Source: ZC4RG29 sp964521255 (GTDB lineage Bacteria > Bacteroidota > Bacteroidia > Cytophagales > Cyclobacteriaceae). From it: a stretch of DNA of 64,000 nucleotides. Position 1 is the first letter of the stretch, and every line of letters starts with the position of its first letter. The stretch lies in assembly GCA_964521255.1 (NCBI GenBank), contig CAZFRM010000010.1, forward strand, positions 1-64,000. Direction: 5' to 3'. Positions 1 through 8,254 of this stretch are shown piece by piece. Position numbers and translations under genes: made by a program. Below the pieces are notes generated by a model that saw only the letters and a program-made list of their open reading frames with translations, did no database searches and had not been told where the DNA came from.

Positions 1-20
1 GGCTCTGCCCTCATCCTCTT

Positions 21-52
21 AAAAAACCCACCTTCTAAGAAGGTGGTGGTTT
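21..52. terminator. A/T-flanked hairpin, possible bidirectional terminator
   Basis: A perfect 9-bp stem (CCACCTTCT at 28-36 and AGAAGGTGG at 38-46) is separated by a single base, with a run of A before it and TTT after it. This is the form of a rho-independent terminator readable from either side. The one-base loop means the real hairpin must open one or two pairs. It lies just upstream of a gene remnant, so it may end the neighbouring gene outside the window. Confidence 0.45.
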
Positions 53-335
53 AGTAATCAGTTTCTGCTGTGCGATTTCAGCCGAAAACTATTCGAAGCA
101 GGTTGCGACAGTGCATTTGCCCGATGCATGGCGAACCGGGTCCGTATCCGGTATTTGTGCTAGCGGCGGATTTGATATTTCAATGAGTTGGAAAGACGGG
201 AAGCTGGCCGGTGTTGATGTTCTTTCGAAAGCAGGAAATGAATGTAATCTTAATTATAACGGAAAGGCAGTAATGTTTCGCACCCAACGAGGAGGTTTAT
301 ATCACCTGGACTCCATGTTGAAATTGAAAAAATGA
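39..335 (+). pseudogene. C-terminal remnant of a GH95-type alpha-L-fucosidase
   Basis: The open frame after the stop at 36-38 runs to the TGA at 333-335. From about base 111 it reads LPDAWRTGSVSGICASGGFD followed by ISMSWKDGKL, which resembles the C-terminal beta-sandwich of GH95 1,2-alpha-L-fucosidases (pattern LPxAWxxGSVxGLxxRGGFxVxxxWxxGKL). A full GH95 enzyme has about 750-800 residues, and only some 75 of the last ones are here, with no plausible start or catalytic module. A short hydrophobic stretch upstream in frame (bases 48-80) looks like a signal peptide, so a tiny exported protein is an alternative. I infer a broken gene. The dehydrogenase downstream could be a leftover of the same sugar locus. 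Confidence 0.5.
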
Positions 336-618
336 TGAGCAACGCCGTTCAGTTGGTTTCTTCACCTAATAAAACAATTTCGTCAGTCAACGCGGCATTA
401 GCTCTACTTTTGGAGAAGCATTAATATCCCTGAACACTTACAATTTGCAAAACAGGCAGTTTTTTTCCAGTAAGCATTATGCACTTCGATAGAAGTCAAA
501 TTTGAAAACAAAAAAAATCAGTTTTTTAATTTACCCATTGAAATATGAAAACCTTTAATTTCTTTTCCCTCAGTTTCAATTTGCTTTTTCTAATCTGTTA
601 AAGTAGAGTTAATATTCA

Positions 619-1638
619 ATGAAAACTATAGTTTTAAAAGGACCTGGAAAGCTTGAAGTAGTACAGATGGATATTGACTCCGCATTACAGCCCGATGAAG
701 CATTATTGAAAGTTCACAGGATAGGGATTTGCGGAACGGACATGCATGCTTTTAAAGGGAACCAACCTTTTTTTTCTTATCCGCGAATTCTGGGTCATGA
801 GTTAGGCGTGGAGGTTATAGAAATAGGGAAGGGCGTCAAAAACCTGAGCATCGGGGATAAATGCTCGGTGGAACCCTATTTCAATTATAAAGAGGACCAG
901 GCGGTCAGACGCGGTAAGACTAATTGCGGAGAAAATATTTCTGTCTTCGGAGTTCACGAAGATGGGGGCATGAGAGAGTACATTAAGTTACCTGCAAAAT
1001 ATTTACACAAATCATCGACACTCGACTTTGAACAATTAGCGCTTGTGGAACCGCTAAGCATCGGTTGTCACGCTGTCAATCGGGCTGATGTCAGAGACAA
1101 TGACAAAGTTCTGATCATAGGAGCCGGAGCTATCGGGTTGGCTGCTATGCAATTTGCAACAATCAAAAAAGCACATGTCGTGACGATGGACATCAATGAA
1201 GAGAGGCTTGACTTCTGTAAAAGGCAAATGAAAGTTGACGGAACAATAAATGCGAAAACGGATAATGTATTGCAAAAATTAAGAGAAGAATTTGATGGAG
1301 ATTTACCCACAGTGGTAATGGATGCTACCGGCAACCCTCAGTCAATGAAAAACACCTTTGATTATGTAGCTCACGGCGGAAAGATTGTCTTTATAGGCTT
1401 GTTTCAAGGCGATTTTACATTTTTCGATCCACTCTTTCATAAAAAGGAGGTTACGTTATTAGCCAGCAGAAATGCATTAGGAGAAGATTTTGATCAAATA
1501 ATTAAGTTAATAGAGGAGGGTGTGGTTAATACAAAGCCCTGGGTTACACATAGAGTATCCTTCAAAGAACTAGTAAGGCAATTTGAAACGTATTTAAAAC
1601 CCGAGACAGGGGTAATCAAAGCAGTAATTAATTTATAA
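619..1638 (+). CDS. zinc-type medium-chain alcohol/sugar dehydrogenase
   Basis: This 339-residue protein belongs to the medium-chain dehydrogenase family (threonine/sorbitol/alcohol dehydrogenase type), which oxidises an alcohol or sugar hydroxyl with NAD(P). The catalytic zinc ligands are visible: Cys38 in GICGTD, His60-Glu61 in GHE, and the later Glu in LVEPLSIG. The nucleotide-binding glycine motif is GAGAIG. The structural zinc lobe that normally carries four cysteines has only one here (Cys103 in KTNCGEN); the others are replaced in the stretch EPYFNYKEDQAVRRG. So the enzyme probably lacks the second zinc. The substrate cannot be read from sequence. A fucosidase remnant upstream makes a deoxy-sugar dehydrogenase possible, but that is inference. 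It appears to be transcribed alone. Confidence 0.85.
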   Translation: MKTIVLKGPGKLEVVQMDIDSALQPDEALLKVHRIGICGTDMHAFKGNQPFFSYPRILGHELGVEVIEIGKGVKNLSIGDKCSVEPYFNYKEDQAVRRGKTNCGENISVFGVHEDGGMREYIKLPAKYLHKSSTLDFEQLALVEPLSIGCHAVNRADVRDNDKVLIIGAGAIGLAAMQFATIKKAHVVTMDINEERLDFCKRQMKVDGTINAKTDNVLQKLREEFDGDLPTVVMDATGNPQSMKNTFDYVAHGGKIVFIGLFQGDFTFFDPLFHKKEVTLLASRNALGEDFDQIIKLIEEGVVNTKPWVTHRVSFKELVRQFETYLKPETGVIKAVINL

Positions 1639-1889
1639 CTCTATTAGAAGATCGAGAAAAAACTTGTTCTTAAGGAATTCATTCTTCGTTTTGCGTTGGT
1701 AACGTTCCGCTTGCGCTGTGGTGTTTGCCAATGATATTACAAATTCTATGGTTGCGGCGTTTAAGACCGTGCTCGAAATATCTCAAACGTAAAACGGCCC
1801 TGATCCAATTGGCATTTTATGGTGGATACTTAAGTAATGTACTGACTATTAAACTGTTGATGGGATTTTGTTTGGGTTATTTAGGTGTC

Positions 1890-3260
1890 TCATTTCCCGA
1901 TGCAAAACTTCGAAAAAATATTAGCCAATAGATCATCCGATGTAACGACACCTGTGATCTCTCCAAGGTAGTGTAATGCCTGGCGGATGTCCATGGCGAG
2001 AAAGTCTCCGGTAACTCCGGTGTCCATTCCTTCCAAAACGCGATCCAGCGCTTCATGCGTTTGAAGGAGATTCTGATAATGGCGCAGATTGGTCACCATT
2101 ACATCTCCTGTTTTTACTTTTTTTACTAGGAAGTTGGAAAGGATCTTTTCTTTCAAAGCTTCAATGTTAGTATGGTTGGCCGCCGATATAAAGATGAAGT
2201 CATGAGTGGCAAGTTCGTCATGCAAATCCGAAATAGCCCGGTCTATTTTATTTCCTACCTTAACGTAGGGTATACCTAATTTTCGTAGTTCAACTTCCTC
2301 CAGTTCAATTTCATCAAGCGAAGTACTGGAAAGATCAAACATGTAAATGATCAGCGATGCTTTTTTCATTTGCTCCCGGGTTCGCTCAACACCGATCGAT
2401 TCGATGATGTCTTTGGTTTCGCGCAGCCCTGCCGTATCGATAAACCTGAAATTAAGTCCACCGAGAATTATCTCGTCTTCAATTACGTCCCGGGTCGTTC
2501 CTGGAATATCCGACACAATAGCGCGCTCTTCATTGAGCAATACATTCAACAGCGTTGACTTTCCGGCATTGGGTTTTCCTGCAATAACAGTAGGGATACC
2601 GTTCTTAATGACATTTCCCTGGTCAAATGAGTGAATGAGTGAATGCGTGAATGACTGAATGTTATAAATAAGTTTCTTTAGATCTTCCCGGTTTGCGAAC
2701 TCTACATCCTCTTCACCGAAATCAAGTTCAAGTTCAATCAACGAGGCAAAATGAATCAGTTGTTCGCGAAGAAGATTGATTTCGCGGGAGAAACCACCAC
2801 GCATTTGGTTGAGTGCCGCCTGGCGTGCATTATCCGTATCAGCATTGATGAGATCGGCTACGGCTTCGGCTTGAGCAAGATCAAACCGGCCATTTAGAAA
2901 TGCGCGCTTTGTAAATTCACCGGGCTCTGCAAGACGAGCGCCATTCTTAAGAAGCACCTTTAAGATTTCTTTTACTATCACGGGTGATCCATGACAGGAA
3001 ATTTCTACAGCATTTTCTTTCGTGAAAGAATTCGGTTCATGAAATACGGAGACAACAGCTTCATCAATTAGCTTTTCATTATTATCCCAGATCGTTCCAA
3101 AGTGTACGGTGTGAGACGGTTGATCTTCCAGATTTTTTCCCCGAAAAACTTTTTGTGTGATAGCGATGGCATCTTTTCCTGACAACCGTATTACCGCTAT
3201 TGCAGAAACACCTTGTGCTGTGGCAAGTGCTGTGATGGTGTCATTCAAATGTGCTGGCAT
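1890..3260 (-). CDS. mnmE: tRNA uridine-5-carboxymethylaminomethyl(34) synthesis GTPase MnmE
   Basis: MnmE (TrmE), a GTPase that works with MnmG to modify the wobble uridine of several tRNAs in the cytoplasm. At 456 residues it has the usual length. The N-terminal tetrahydrofolate-binding domain (about 1-120) is followed by a helical domain with the GTPase inserted. G1 is GKPNAGKST (228-236), G2 GTTRD (254-258), G3 DTAG (275-278) and G4 NKID. The last four residues CIGK carry the conserved catalytic cysteine. A tandem 8-bp repeat (2627-2661) codes for about residues 202-212 just before the G domain, without changing the expected length. The end overlaps nothing; the gene seems monocistronic. 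Confidence 0.97.
   Translation of the reverse strand: MPAHLNDTITALATAQGVSAIAVIRLSGKDAIAITQKVFRGKNLEDQPSHTVHFGTIWDNNEKLIDEAVVSVFHEPNSFTKENAVEISCHGSPVIVKEILKVLLKNGARLAEPGEFTKRAFLNGRFDLAQAEAVADLINADTDNARQAALNQMRGGFSREINLLREQLIHFASLIELELDFGEEDVEFANREDLKKLIYNIQSFTHSLIHSFDQGNVIKNGIPTVIAGKPNAGKSTLLNVLLNEERAIVSDIPGTTRDVIEDEIILGGLNFRFIDTAGLRETKDIIESIGVERTREQMKKASLIIYMFDLSSTSLDEIELEEVELRKLGIPYVKVGNKIDRAISDLHDELATHDFIFISAANHTNIEALKEKILSNFLVKKVKTGDVMVTNLRHYQNLLQTHEALDRVLEGMDTGVTGDFLAMDIRQALHYLGEITGVVTSDDLLANIFSKFCIGK
2627..2661. repeat. 8-bp tandem repeat inside mnmE
   Basis: Four units ATGAGTGA, ATGAGTGA, ATGCGTGA and ATGACTGA stand in a row, followed by ATG. Read on the coding (minus) strand they give the Ser/His/Phe/Thr-rich stretch SFTHSLIHSF. 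Similar GAGTGAATG-type runs occur between genes at 53995-54030 and 54772-54791, so this looks like an intergenic repeat type that is also found within a coding sequence. The 8-bp period is not a multiple of 3, so a change of one unit would break the gene. Confidence 0.6.
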
Positions 3261-3303
3261 GGCGCAAGATAATGACTAATAAGTGTCTGTCCATAATGTC
3301 AAG

Positions 3304-3376
3304 CTCCCGCAGATTTCGCTGATCAACGCAGATATTTTTAGTCTTTATCTGCGAAAATCTGCGAGATCTGCGGGAG
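3304..3376. repeat. GCAGAT-type inverted repeat downstream of mnmE/mntH region
   Basis: CTCCCGCAGAT (3304-3314) is matched by its reverse complement ATCTGCGGGAG (3366-3376), with further GCAGAT/ATCTGC copies between. A related element lies at 6180-6241, on the other side of the mntR-mntH pair. Such GCAGATT-rich palindromes are common intergenic repeats in Cytophagales genomes. It lies downstream of mntH (ends 3457 on the minus strand) and could act as an RNA hairpin at the operon end. Confidence 0.65.
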
Positions 3377-3456
3377 AAATCCATCTCCTTCTTTACTTTA
3401 TAGACAGACCTAATTAATTGGGTGATGTGTAAAATGTCAAAGTTAAAGTAGTGAAT

Positions 3457-5352
3457 CTATTTATCCTGAACAATCAACACAGGAATACCAACACGGTGAC
3501 GAACGGTGTCTACGGTTGTTCCAAGGATAAGGTCTTTAAATAACCTGTGCCCATGAGCACCCATAACTAATAGATCAGCATCAAAATCTTTCACCATCCT
3601 GGGAATAGTTCTCCTCGGATTGCCAAACCCAATTTGTGTATCTACCTGATAACCTCTGTCGATTAGCTGTTGCGCATATTCGCGAATATTCTGGGCGTCT
3701 CTTCCGGATTCAAAATCTGCGATCTCACTTCCATAGATCATGGCACCGGCCGTTTCGACAATATGAAGAAGTAAATAATTTGCTTCCTTTCCGCCCTGTG
3801 TCAATGCGCTTCGTATCGCGACTGAATCCATAGCGCTAAAATCAATACAAATAGCTATGCGCTTGTAAGCTGAGCCACTGTCAATTTGCAAAGGAGCTGC
3901 AGTGCCATGAGGAAGTTTGACCTCTTTCTCCATCATTCGTTTTTCCAGCCAGGGTTTAAAGGTGATGTATAATAAAAGTCCTAGTGCAGCAATGCAAACG
4001 GGGATAACAGTAATCCAGATAATCCAGGCATTTTGTCCTGCATCTGCTAACCAGACTTCAACTTCCTGAATAACAAGCTTCACATTTAAGCTTACAATGA
4101 TGGCAGCAACGACCCACGCAGCAATTTTCATCCATGGCTTTATAACATAAATACCCATTGCTTTTTTATCACTGTTAAAATGAATAAGCGGTATGACCGC
4201 AAAGCCAAGCTGAAGGCTTAGTACAACCTGGCTGAAAACCAGTAAGGCTCCCGTTTCTTCCTCACCGTATACAAGAATAACGATGTACGCCGGGATAATG
4301 GCGATAAGCCTTGTGATAAGCCTTCTTAACCATGGGGCAATGCGGAGGTTGAGATAACCTTCCATCACAATTTGTCCGGCTAACGTTCCGGTAATTGTCG
4401 AGCTTTGCCCGGCGGCAACCAGTGCAACACCAAATAAAGTTGAAGCATATTCTGTTCCCAATAATGGCGTTAGCAACTTGTAAGCATCCTGAATATCGGC
4501 AACTTCGTACATCCCTGCGCGAAAGAAAGTGGACGCAGCTAAGACCAATATGGCAGCATTAACGAAGAAAGCTGCATTTAAAGCAATAGCGGAATCAATG
4601 AAATTGTATTTTATCGCACTCCATATTCCTTTTTCAGTGGTGTCGATTCTTCGCGTCTGAACCAACGATGAGTGCAGGTATAAATTATGCGGCATAACCG
4701 TAGCGCCAATAATACCGATTGCAATGTATAGGGCTGTATCATCGGGAAGGGAGGGTATAAACCCTGTTACCAATTCACCCATGTCTGGTTTTGCCAAAAT
4801 CATTTCCACTACGAAAGCGCCGCCAATAATTCCTACCAAACCGATGATAAATACCTCCATCTTCCGCATGCCGTAGCTGTGCAATATAAGGATGAGCAAA
4901 GTGTCTAATACGGTAAGGCTAACCCCCCAGATAAGTGGCAGTCCAAACAAAAGTTGCAGTCCAATTGCCATACCCAGAACTTCAGCAAGGTCACAGGCGG
5001 CTATGGCAATTTCTGCCAAAAACCATAACGCATAATTTACACTCGAAGGATACGATCTGCGGGAGGCTTGCGCGAGGTCTAATTGCCGAACAATTCCCAA
5101 ACGTGCACTGAGGCTCTGAAGAAGCAGTGCCATAATATTTGACATCAATAAAACCCAAATAAGCGCATAACCAAACCGGCTTCCTCCGGCAATGTCGGTA
5201 GCCCAGTTTCCGGGGTCCATATAACCTACGCTCACCAGATAAGCGGGGCCAAGAAAGGCTAACAACTTTCGCCACCCGCGGCGATTAGTTGCATCGATGG
5301 TGCCATGTACTTCACTTAACGACTTGCCTTGAACGGCTCCCCTGAATTCCAT
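3457..5352 (-). CDS. mntH: NRAMP manganese transporter fused to a UspA domain
   Basis: A 631-residue membrane protein. Residues about 25-455 form an NRAMP (MntH) transporter, which imports Mn2+ with protons across the inner membrane. The metal-site motifs are intact: DPGN at 46-49 and MPH at 220-222, where the Met is the residue linked to Mn/Fe selectivity. Residues about 496-631 form a universal stress protein domain in the cytoplasm, with the full ATP-binding pattern G-x2-G-x9-G-T (GAHG ... GTT). A usual MntH has about 410-450 residues, so the C-terminal domain is a true addition. mntR lies 35 bp upstream on the same strand, so the two are probably one operon under metal control. The UspA part may sense ATP or energy state and tune transport; this is inference. 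Confidence 0.93.
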   Translation of the reverse strand: MEFRGAVQGKSLSEVHGTIDATNRRGWRKLLAFLGPAYLVSVGYMDPGNWATDIAGGSRFGYALIWVLLMSNIMALLLQSLSARLGIVRQLDLAQASRRSYPSSVNYALWFLAEIAIAACDLAEVLGMAIGLQLLFGLPLIWGVSLTVLDTLLILILHSYGMRKMEVFIIGLVGIIGGAFVVEMILAKPDMGELVTGFIPSLPDDTALYIAIGIIGATVMPHNLYLHSSLVQTRRIDTTEKGIWSAIKYNFIDSAIALNAAFFVNAAILVLAASTFFRAGMYEVADIQDAYKLLTPLLGTEYASTLFGVALVAAGQSSTITGTLAGQIVMEGYLNLRIAPWLRRLITRLIAIIPAYIVILVYGEEETGALLVFSQVVLSLQLGFAVIPLIHFNSDKKAMGIYVIKPWMKIAAWVVAAIIVSLNVKLVIQEVEVWLADAGQNAWIIWITVIPVCIAALGLLLYITFKPWLEKRMMEKEVKLPHGTAAPLQIDSGSAYKRIAICIDFSAMDSVAIRSALTQGGKEANYLLLHIVETAGAMIYGSEIADFESGRDAQNIREYAQQLIDRGYQVDTQIGFGNPRRTIPRMVKDFDADLLVMGAHGHRLFKDLILGTTVDTVRHRVGIPVLIVQDK

Positions 5353-5387
5353 AATTTATAGTATCATCTTTTTAAATTCTTGTTAAA

Positions 5388-6056
5388 CTATCTTTCATTC
5401 TGTTCGGCAATAAGGAGATTATCTGATGCCTCACGGGATATGAAAACTCGTTTATTATTATCAATCATCACTTCCAGTGATCCGTCAAAATCAATCTTAT
5501 CTAGTATGCTGATGGAAGCGCCGATGTGCACACCAATTTTGCTGAGGTACTGAAGAAATGTAGGGGAGGCGTCCTGAACAGAACGTACAATTCCTTTTTT
5601 TTCTTTTGTGAAAGATGACAAGGGCACCTGTTTCACATCCTGAATTTTTCCATTCTTATCAGGAATAGGATGGCCATGCGGATCTACTTTAGGATGACCT
5701 AAAAAGGCATCAAGTTTTTCGATGAGAAGTGGGGATTGAATGTGCTCAAGTTGTTCGGCTACTTCGTGAACTTCATCCCAGTTGAAATTTAATTTCTCCA
5801 CAAGAAAGGTTTCCCACAGCCGGTGTTTGCGAATCACTTTCAATGCCGCAGCTTTTCCTTTGTCCGAGATATTTACGCCATGATATTTTTCGTAGCTGAT
5901 AACTCCCTTGGACGAAAGTCTCTTGATCATGTCTGTTACGGAGGCAGCTTTGTTGTTCATGTTGTCCGCCAATGCATTTGTCGTAACAGGACTTTTTCCG
6001 GCTGCCGACAAATGGTAGATAGCTTTCAGATAATTTTCTTCCACAAGACTAAGCAT
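5388..6056 (-). CDS. mntR: DtxR/MntR-family metal-dependent repressor
   Basis: A 222-residue DtxR-family regulator. It has an N-terminal winged helix (about 1-65, LSLVEENYLKAIYHL ... SVTDMIKRLSSKGVISYE), a dimerisation and metal-binding domain with the HExxExxEH-type pattern (EVHEVAEQLEHI), and a C-terminal FeoA/SH3-like domain (about 150-215). Members bind Mn2+ or Fe2+ and then repress uptake genes. It directly precedes mntH (35 bp), which argues for manganese as the signal. A DtxR-type box overlaps the promoter upstream, so autoregulation of mntR-mntH is likely. The start ATG at 6056 gives the normal N-terminus. Confidence 0.93.
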   Translation of the reverse strand: MLSLVEENYLKAIYHLSAAGKSPVTTNALADNMNNKAASVTDMIKRLSSKGVISYEKYHGVNISDKGKAAALKVIRKHRLWETFLVEKLNFNWDEVHEVAEQLEHIQSPLLIEKLDAFLGHPKVDPHGHPIPDKNGKIQDVKQVPLSSFTKEKKGIVRSVQDASPTFLQYLSKIGVHIGASISILDKIDFDGSLEVMIDNNKRVFISREASDNLLIAEQNER

Positions 6057-6113
6057 GGAGGTAAAAGTTAACAGTTAAAAAGTTAATCGGGTCTAATAAA
6101 TTAAACTGATGTA

Positions 6114-6142
6114 CAAAAATAAAAGTTTAGGTTAGTCTAAAA
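6114..6142 (-). promoter_or_regulatory. mntR-mntH promoter with DtxR/IdeR-type operator
   Basis: The plus strand reads TTTAGGTTAGTCTAAAA at 6126-6142, which matches the known IdeR/DtxR box pattern TTAGGTTAGSCTAACCTAA in its left part and has TTTAG/CTAAA symmetry. On the minus strand the sequence TATTTTTG (6121-6114) fits the Bacteroidetes -7 element TAnnTTTG. The box lies immediately upstream of this element, about 70 bp from the mntR start, as expected for a repressor that blocks RNA polymerase. The box is read directly; the regulator assignment is inference from the adjacent gene. Confidence 0.6.
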
Positions 6143-6179
6143 AATATTTTACACGTTTATTTCTTACCTGGCTTTCTTT

Positions 6180-6241
6180 CCCGCAGATTACGCAGATAAC
6201 CGCAGAAAGCATTTATATAAAAATCTGCGAATATCTGCGGG
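6180..6241. repeat. GCAGAT-type inverted repeat upstream of mntR
   Basis: CCCGCAGAT (6180-6188) is paired with ATCTGCGGG (6233-6241), with inner GCAGAT copies. It is related to the element at 3304-3376. The two copies bracket the mntR-mntH operon. Confidence 0.65.
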
Positions 6242-6281
6242 AACTATAGCGTAAACATCAGTTCTTATCTTATCTGAATTT

Positions 6282-7406
6282 TTACAAGGTTGAATTTATC
6301 GCCTGAATGAGCTTTTCTGCCTCATTTTCCCAGAAAATGTCCTTTCCTGGGAGAGTTGTAAAGAATTGTTTAGTGAACATTTGGGAGAGAATGTCGTCGG
6401 CATTGTATTCAACCGGATTAAAAGTTATGGCAGCCGGATAAGGTTCGCATCGATCCATCCAGGGTTTATAATCAATAAGCAGAATAGGAAGACATGCGCC
6501 AACATATTCGAATAGTTTGGTAGGCATTGTATTGCGTGTGGAAGGATTTGGAGGATAAGAGATAATGCCAAAATGCGAATTGCTGATGGCTTTCATAACT
6601 TCATCATGAGGAACAAGTTGATCTCCGCCTTCGAGTTGAATGAAACTATGACCTCTGATTTCTTCGTGAATTTGTTTTAAAACACTTGCCTGTGCACAAT
6701 AGCCGATGATTCTTAATGAGACTCTAGAATCGACTGCGTGAAGTTTTTTGCAAAGATCGATCGCCGTAAAAACGCCTGTTGAAACGGCCAATGTTCCTGA
6801 GAAAAGTAAGCGAATGGAATTTTGATTTGATGCTCTGGACGCATCTTTCAAGGAAGATCTCTTTACTTTATTCTCGATAACGATTGATTTGCTTCTCATA
6901 AAGGTGAGTTCTTCACCGTAACCATAATCGGAAAAAATAAACGTTGAAATGAATGGTGTATATAAAATTTCTTTTAGACGAACATAGAGGGCAAGGAGAG
7001 GCCTTAAAAGAATGGGAAAGGTTGAGAGAAAAAAGATATTGCGCATATAGTTTTCCCGAACATCATAAACAATCTTGGCGCCCGTTAACAATTTGAGCGA
7101 GAGGCTAAAAAAGAGTAGTTCGTGTGTAGTAATAATTACTATTGAGGGTTTTAGCTTTCTTGCCTTGATTATTAATAGAAAAGGAATGAGCAAACGATGA
7201 AGACTCAATCTTTTGAACTTTTTGGAGGGATGAAAATAAACATTAGGAAAAGAAATTTCACGGTGGGAAGGGTAACCTAAGACGTGAACATCATATTGTC
7301 CTGTGGCCGCAAGACTCTGTCCCATTTTTTCAAACATGCGCGTATCATCAACAGGCTTTAGTACTGAAGCGATGATGATATTTCTTTTTTTTATTACTTG
7401 CGACAA
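6282..7406 (-). CDS. GT4-like glycosyltransferase
   Basis: A 374-residue protein with the outline of a GT-B fold glycosyltransferase, group 1 (GT4). There is an N-terminal half with IIIASVLKPVDDTRMFEKMG and VIITTHELLFF, and a C-terminal sugar-nucleotide half with RLLFSGTLAVSTG, LRIIGYC, the segment ISNSHFGIISYPPN and the acidic stretch PTKLFEYVGACLPIL, equivalent to the E-x7-E region of GT4 enzymes. Such enzymes add a sugar to a glycan or lipid at the inner face of the membrane. The acceptor and donor cannot be told. It is divergent from dapD (35 bp between starts) and has no glycan gene neighbours, so it is an isolated transferase. Confidence 0.8.
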   Translation of the reverse strand: MSQVIKKRNIIIASVLKPVDDTRMFEKMGQSLAATGQYDVHVLGYPSHREISFPNVYFHPSKKFKRLSLHRLLIPFLLIIKARKLKPSIVIITTHELLFFSLSLKLLTGAKIVYDVRENYMRNIFFLSTFPILLRPLLALYVRLKEILYTPFISTFIFSDYGYGEELTFMRSKSIVIENKVKRSSLKDASRASNQNSIRLLFSGTLAVSTGVFTAIDLCKKLHAVDSRVSLRIIGYCAQASVLKQIHEEIRGHSFIQLEGGDQLVPHDEVMKAISNSHFGIISYPPNPSTRNTMPTKLFEYVGACLPILLIDYKPWMDRCEPYPAAITFNPVEYNADDILSQMFTKQFFTTLPGKDIFWENEAEKLIQAINSTL

Positions 7407-7441
7407 AATGGTAACGAATCCATCTCAAACAAACACTAAAA

Positions 7442-8254
7442 ATGGAATTAAAACAACTTATTGAAAAGGCATGGGAAGACCGCTCAATGCTTCAGCGGGA
7501 AAATGTACAAGCAGAAATCAGAAGGGTAGTGGAGAAACTTGATAAAGGAGAATTGCGCGTAGCAGAGCCGTTGAGCTCAGGTTGGCAGGTGAACGAATGG
7601 GTTAAGAAAGCCGTGATTATGTATTTCCCGATACAACAAATGGAGACAATCGAGGTTGGTCCGTTTGAGTTTCATGACAAGATAGCACTGAAGAAGAATT
7701 ATAAGGCATTGGGAGTTCGCGTTGTACCGCATGCTGTGGCCCGGTATGGATCATACATTAGCAAAGGAGTAATTATGATGCCTTCTTATGTAAATATTGG
7801 TGCGTATGTTGACGAGGGTACAATGGTAGATACATGGGCCACAGTAGGAAGTTGTGCGCAGATAGGTAAGAATGTTCACCTGAGCGGAGGCGTTGGTATT
7901 GGTGGTGTACTTGAGCCGGTTCAGGCCGCCCCTGTAATCATCGAGGATAGCGCCTTTATCGGCTCCCGGTGTATTATTGTTGAAGGTGTGAGAATTGGTA
8001 AAGAAGCTGTTCTTGGCGCTAATGTAGTATTAACGGCAAGTTCAAAGATCATAGATGTAACCGGAGAAAAACCTGTTGAATATAAAAGTTATGTACCGGA
8101 ACGGTCTGTAGTTATTCCGGGCACCATTCCTAAAAAGTTTCCGGCTGGCGAATACCAGGTTTCGTGCGCTTTAATCATTGGTAAACGCAAAGAGAGCACT
8201 GACAAAAAAACATCCCTCAATGACGCCTTGCGAGAAAATAATGTTTCCGTTTAA
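7442..8254 (+). CDS. dapD: 2,3,4,5-tetrahydropyridine-2,6-dicarboxylate N-succinyltransferase
   Basis: DapD transfers succinyl from succinyl-CoA to tetrahydrodipicolinate in the lysine and meso-diaminopimelate pathway. The protein has 270 residues, the family norm. It shows the N-terminal helical domain, the WVKKAVIMYFPI segment, and then a left-handed beta-helix of hexapeptide repeats (about 100-220) with VNIGAYVDEGTMVDTWATVG and the GSRCIIVEGVRIG stretch. It is a single gene transcribed away from the glycosyltransferase. Presence of dapD indicates the succinylase route to diaminopimelate in this organism. Confidence 0.96.
   Translation: MELKQLIEKAWEDRSMLQRENVQAEIRRVVEKLDKGELRVAEPLSSGWQVNEWVKKAVIMYFPIQQMETIEVGPFEFHDKIALKKNYKALGVRVVPHAVARYGSYISKGVIMMPSYVNIGAYVDEGTMVDTWATVGSCAQIGKNVHLSGGVGIGGVLEPVQAAPVIIEDSAFIGSRCIIVEGVRIGKEAVLGANVVLTASSKIIDVTGEKPVEYKSYVPERSVVIPGTIPKKFPAGEYQVSCALIIGKRKESTDKKTSLNDALRENNVSV

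Noticed and set aside
1702..1931. Open frames between the dehydrogenase and mnmE (68 codons at 1725-1931; also a short frame ending ...FANDITNSMVAAFKTVLEISQT-like at 1790)
   Set aside because: The first overlaps the mnmE end and is Arg/Leu-rich noise. The second looks protein-like but is under 30 codons and I cannot name a family; it may be another remnant.
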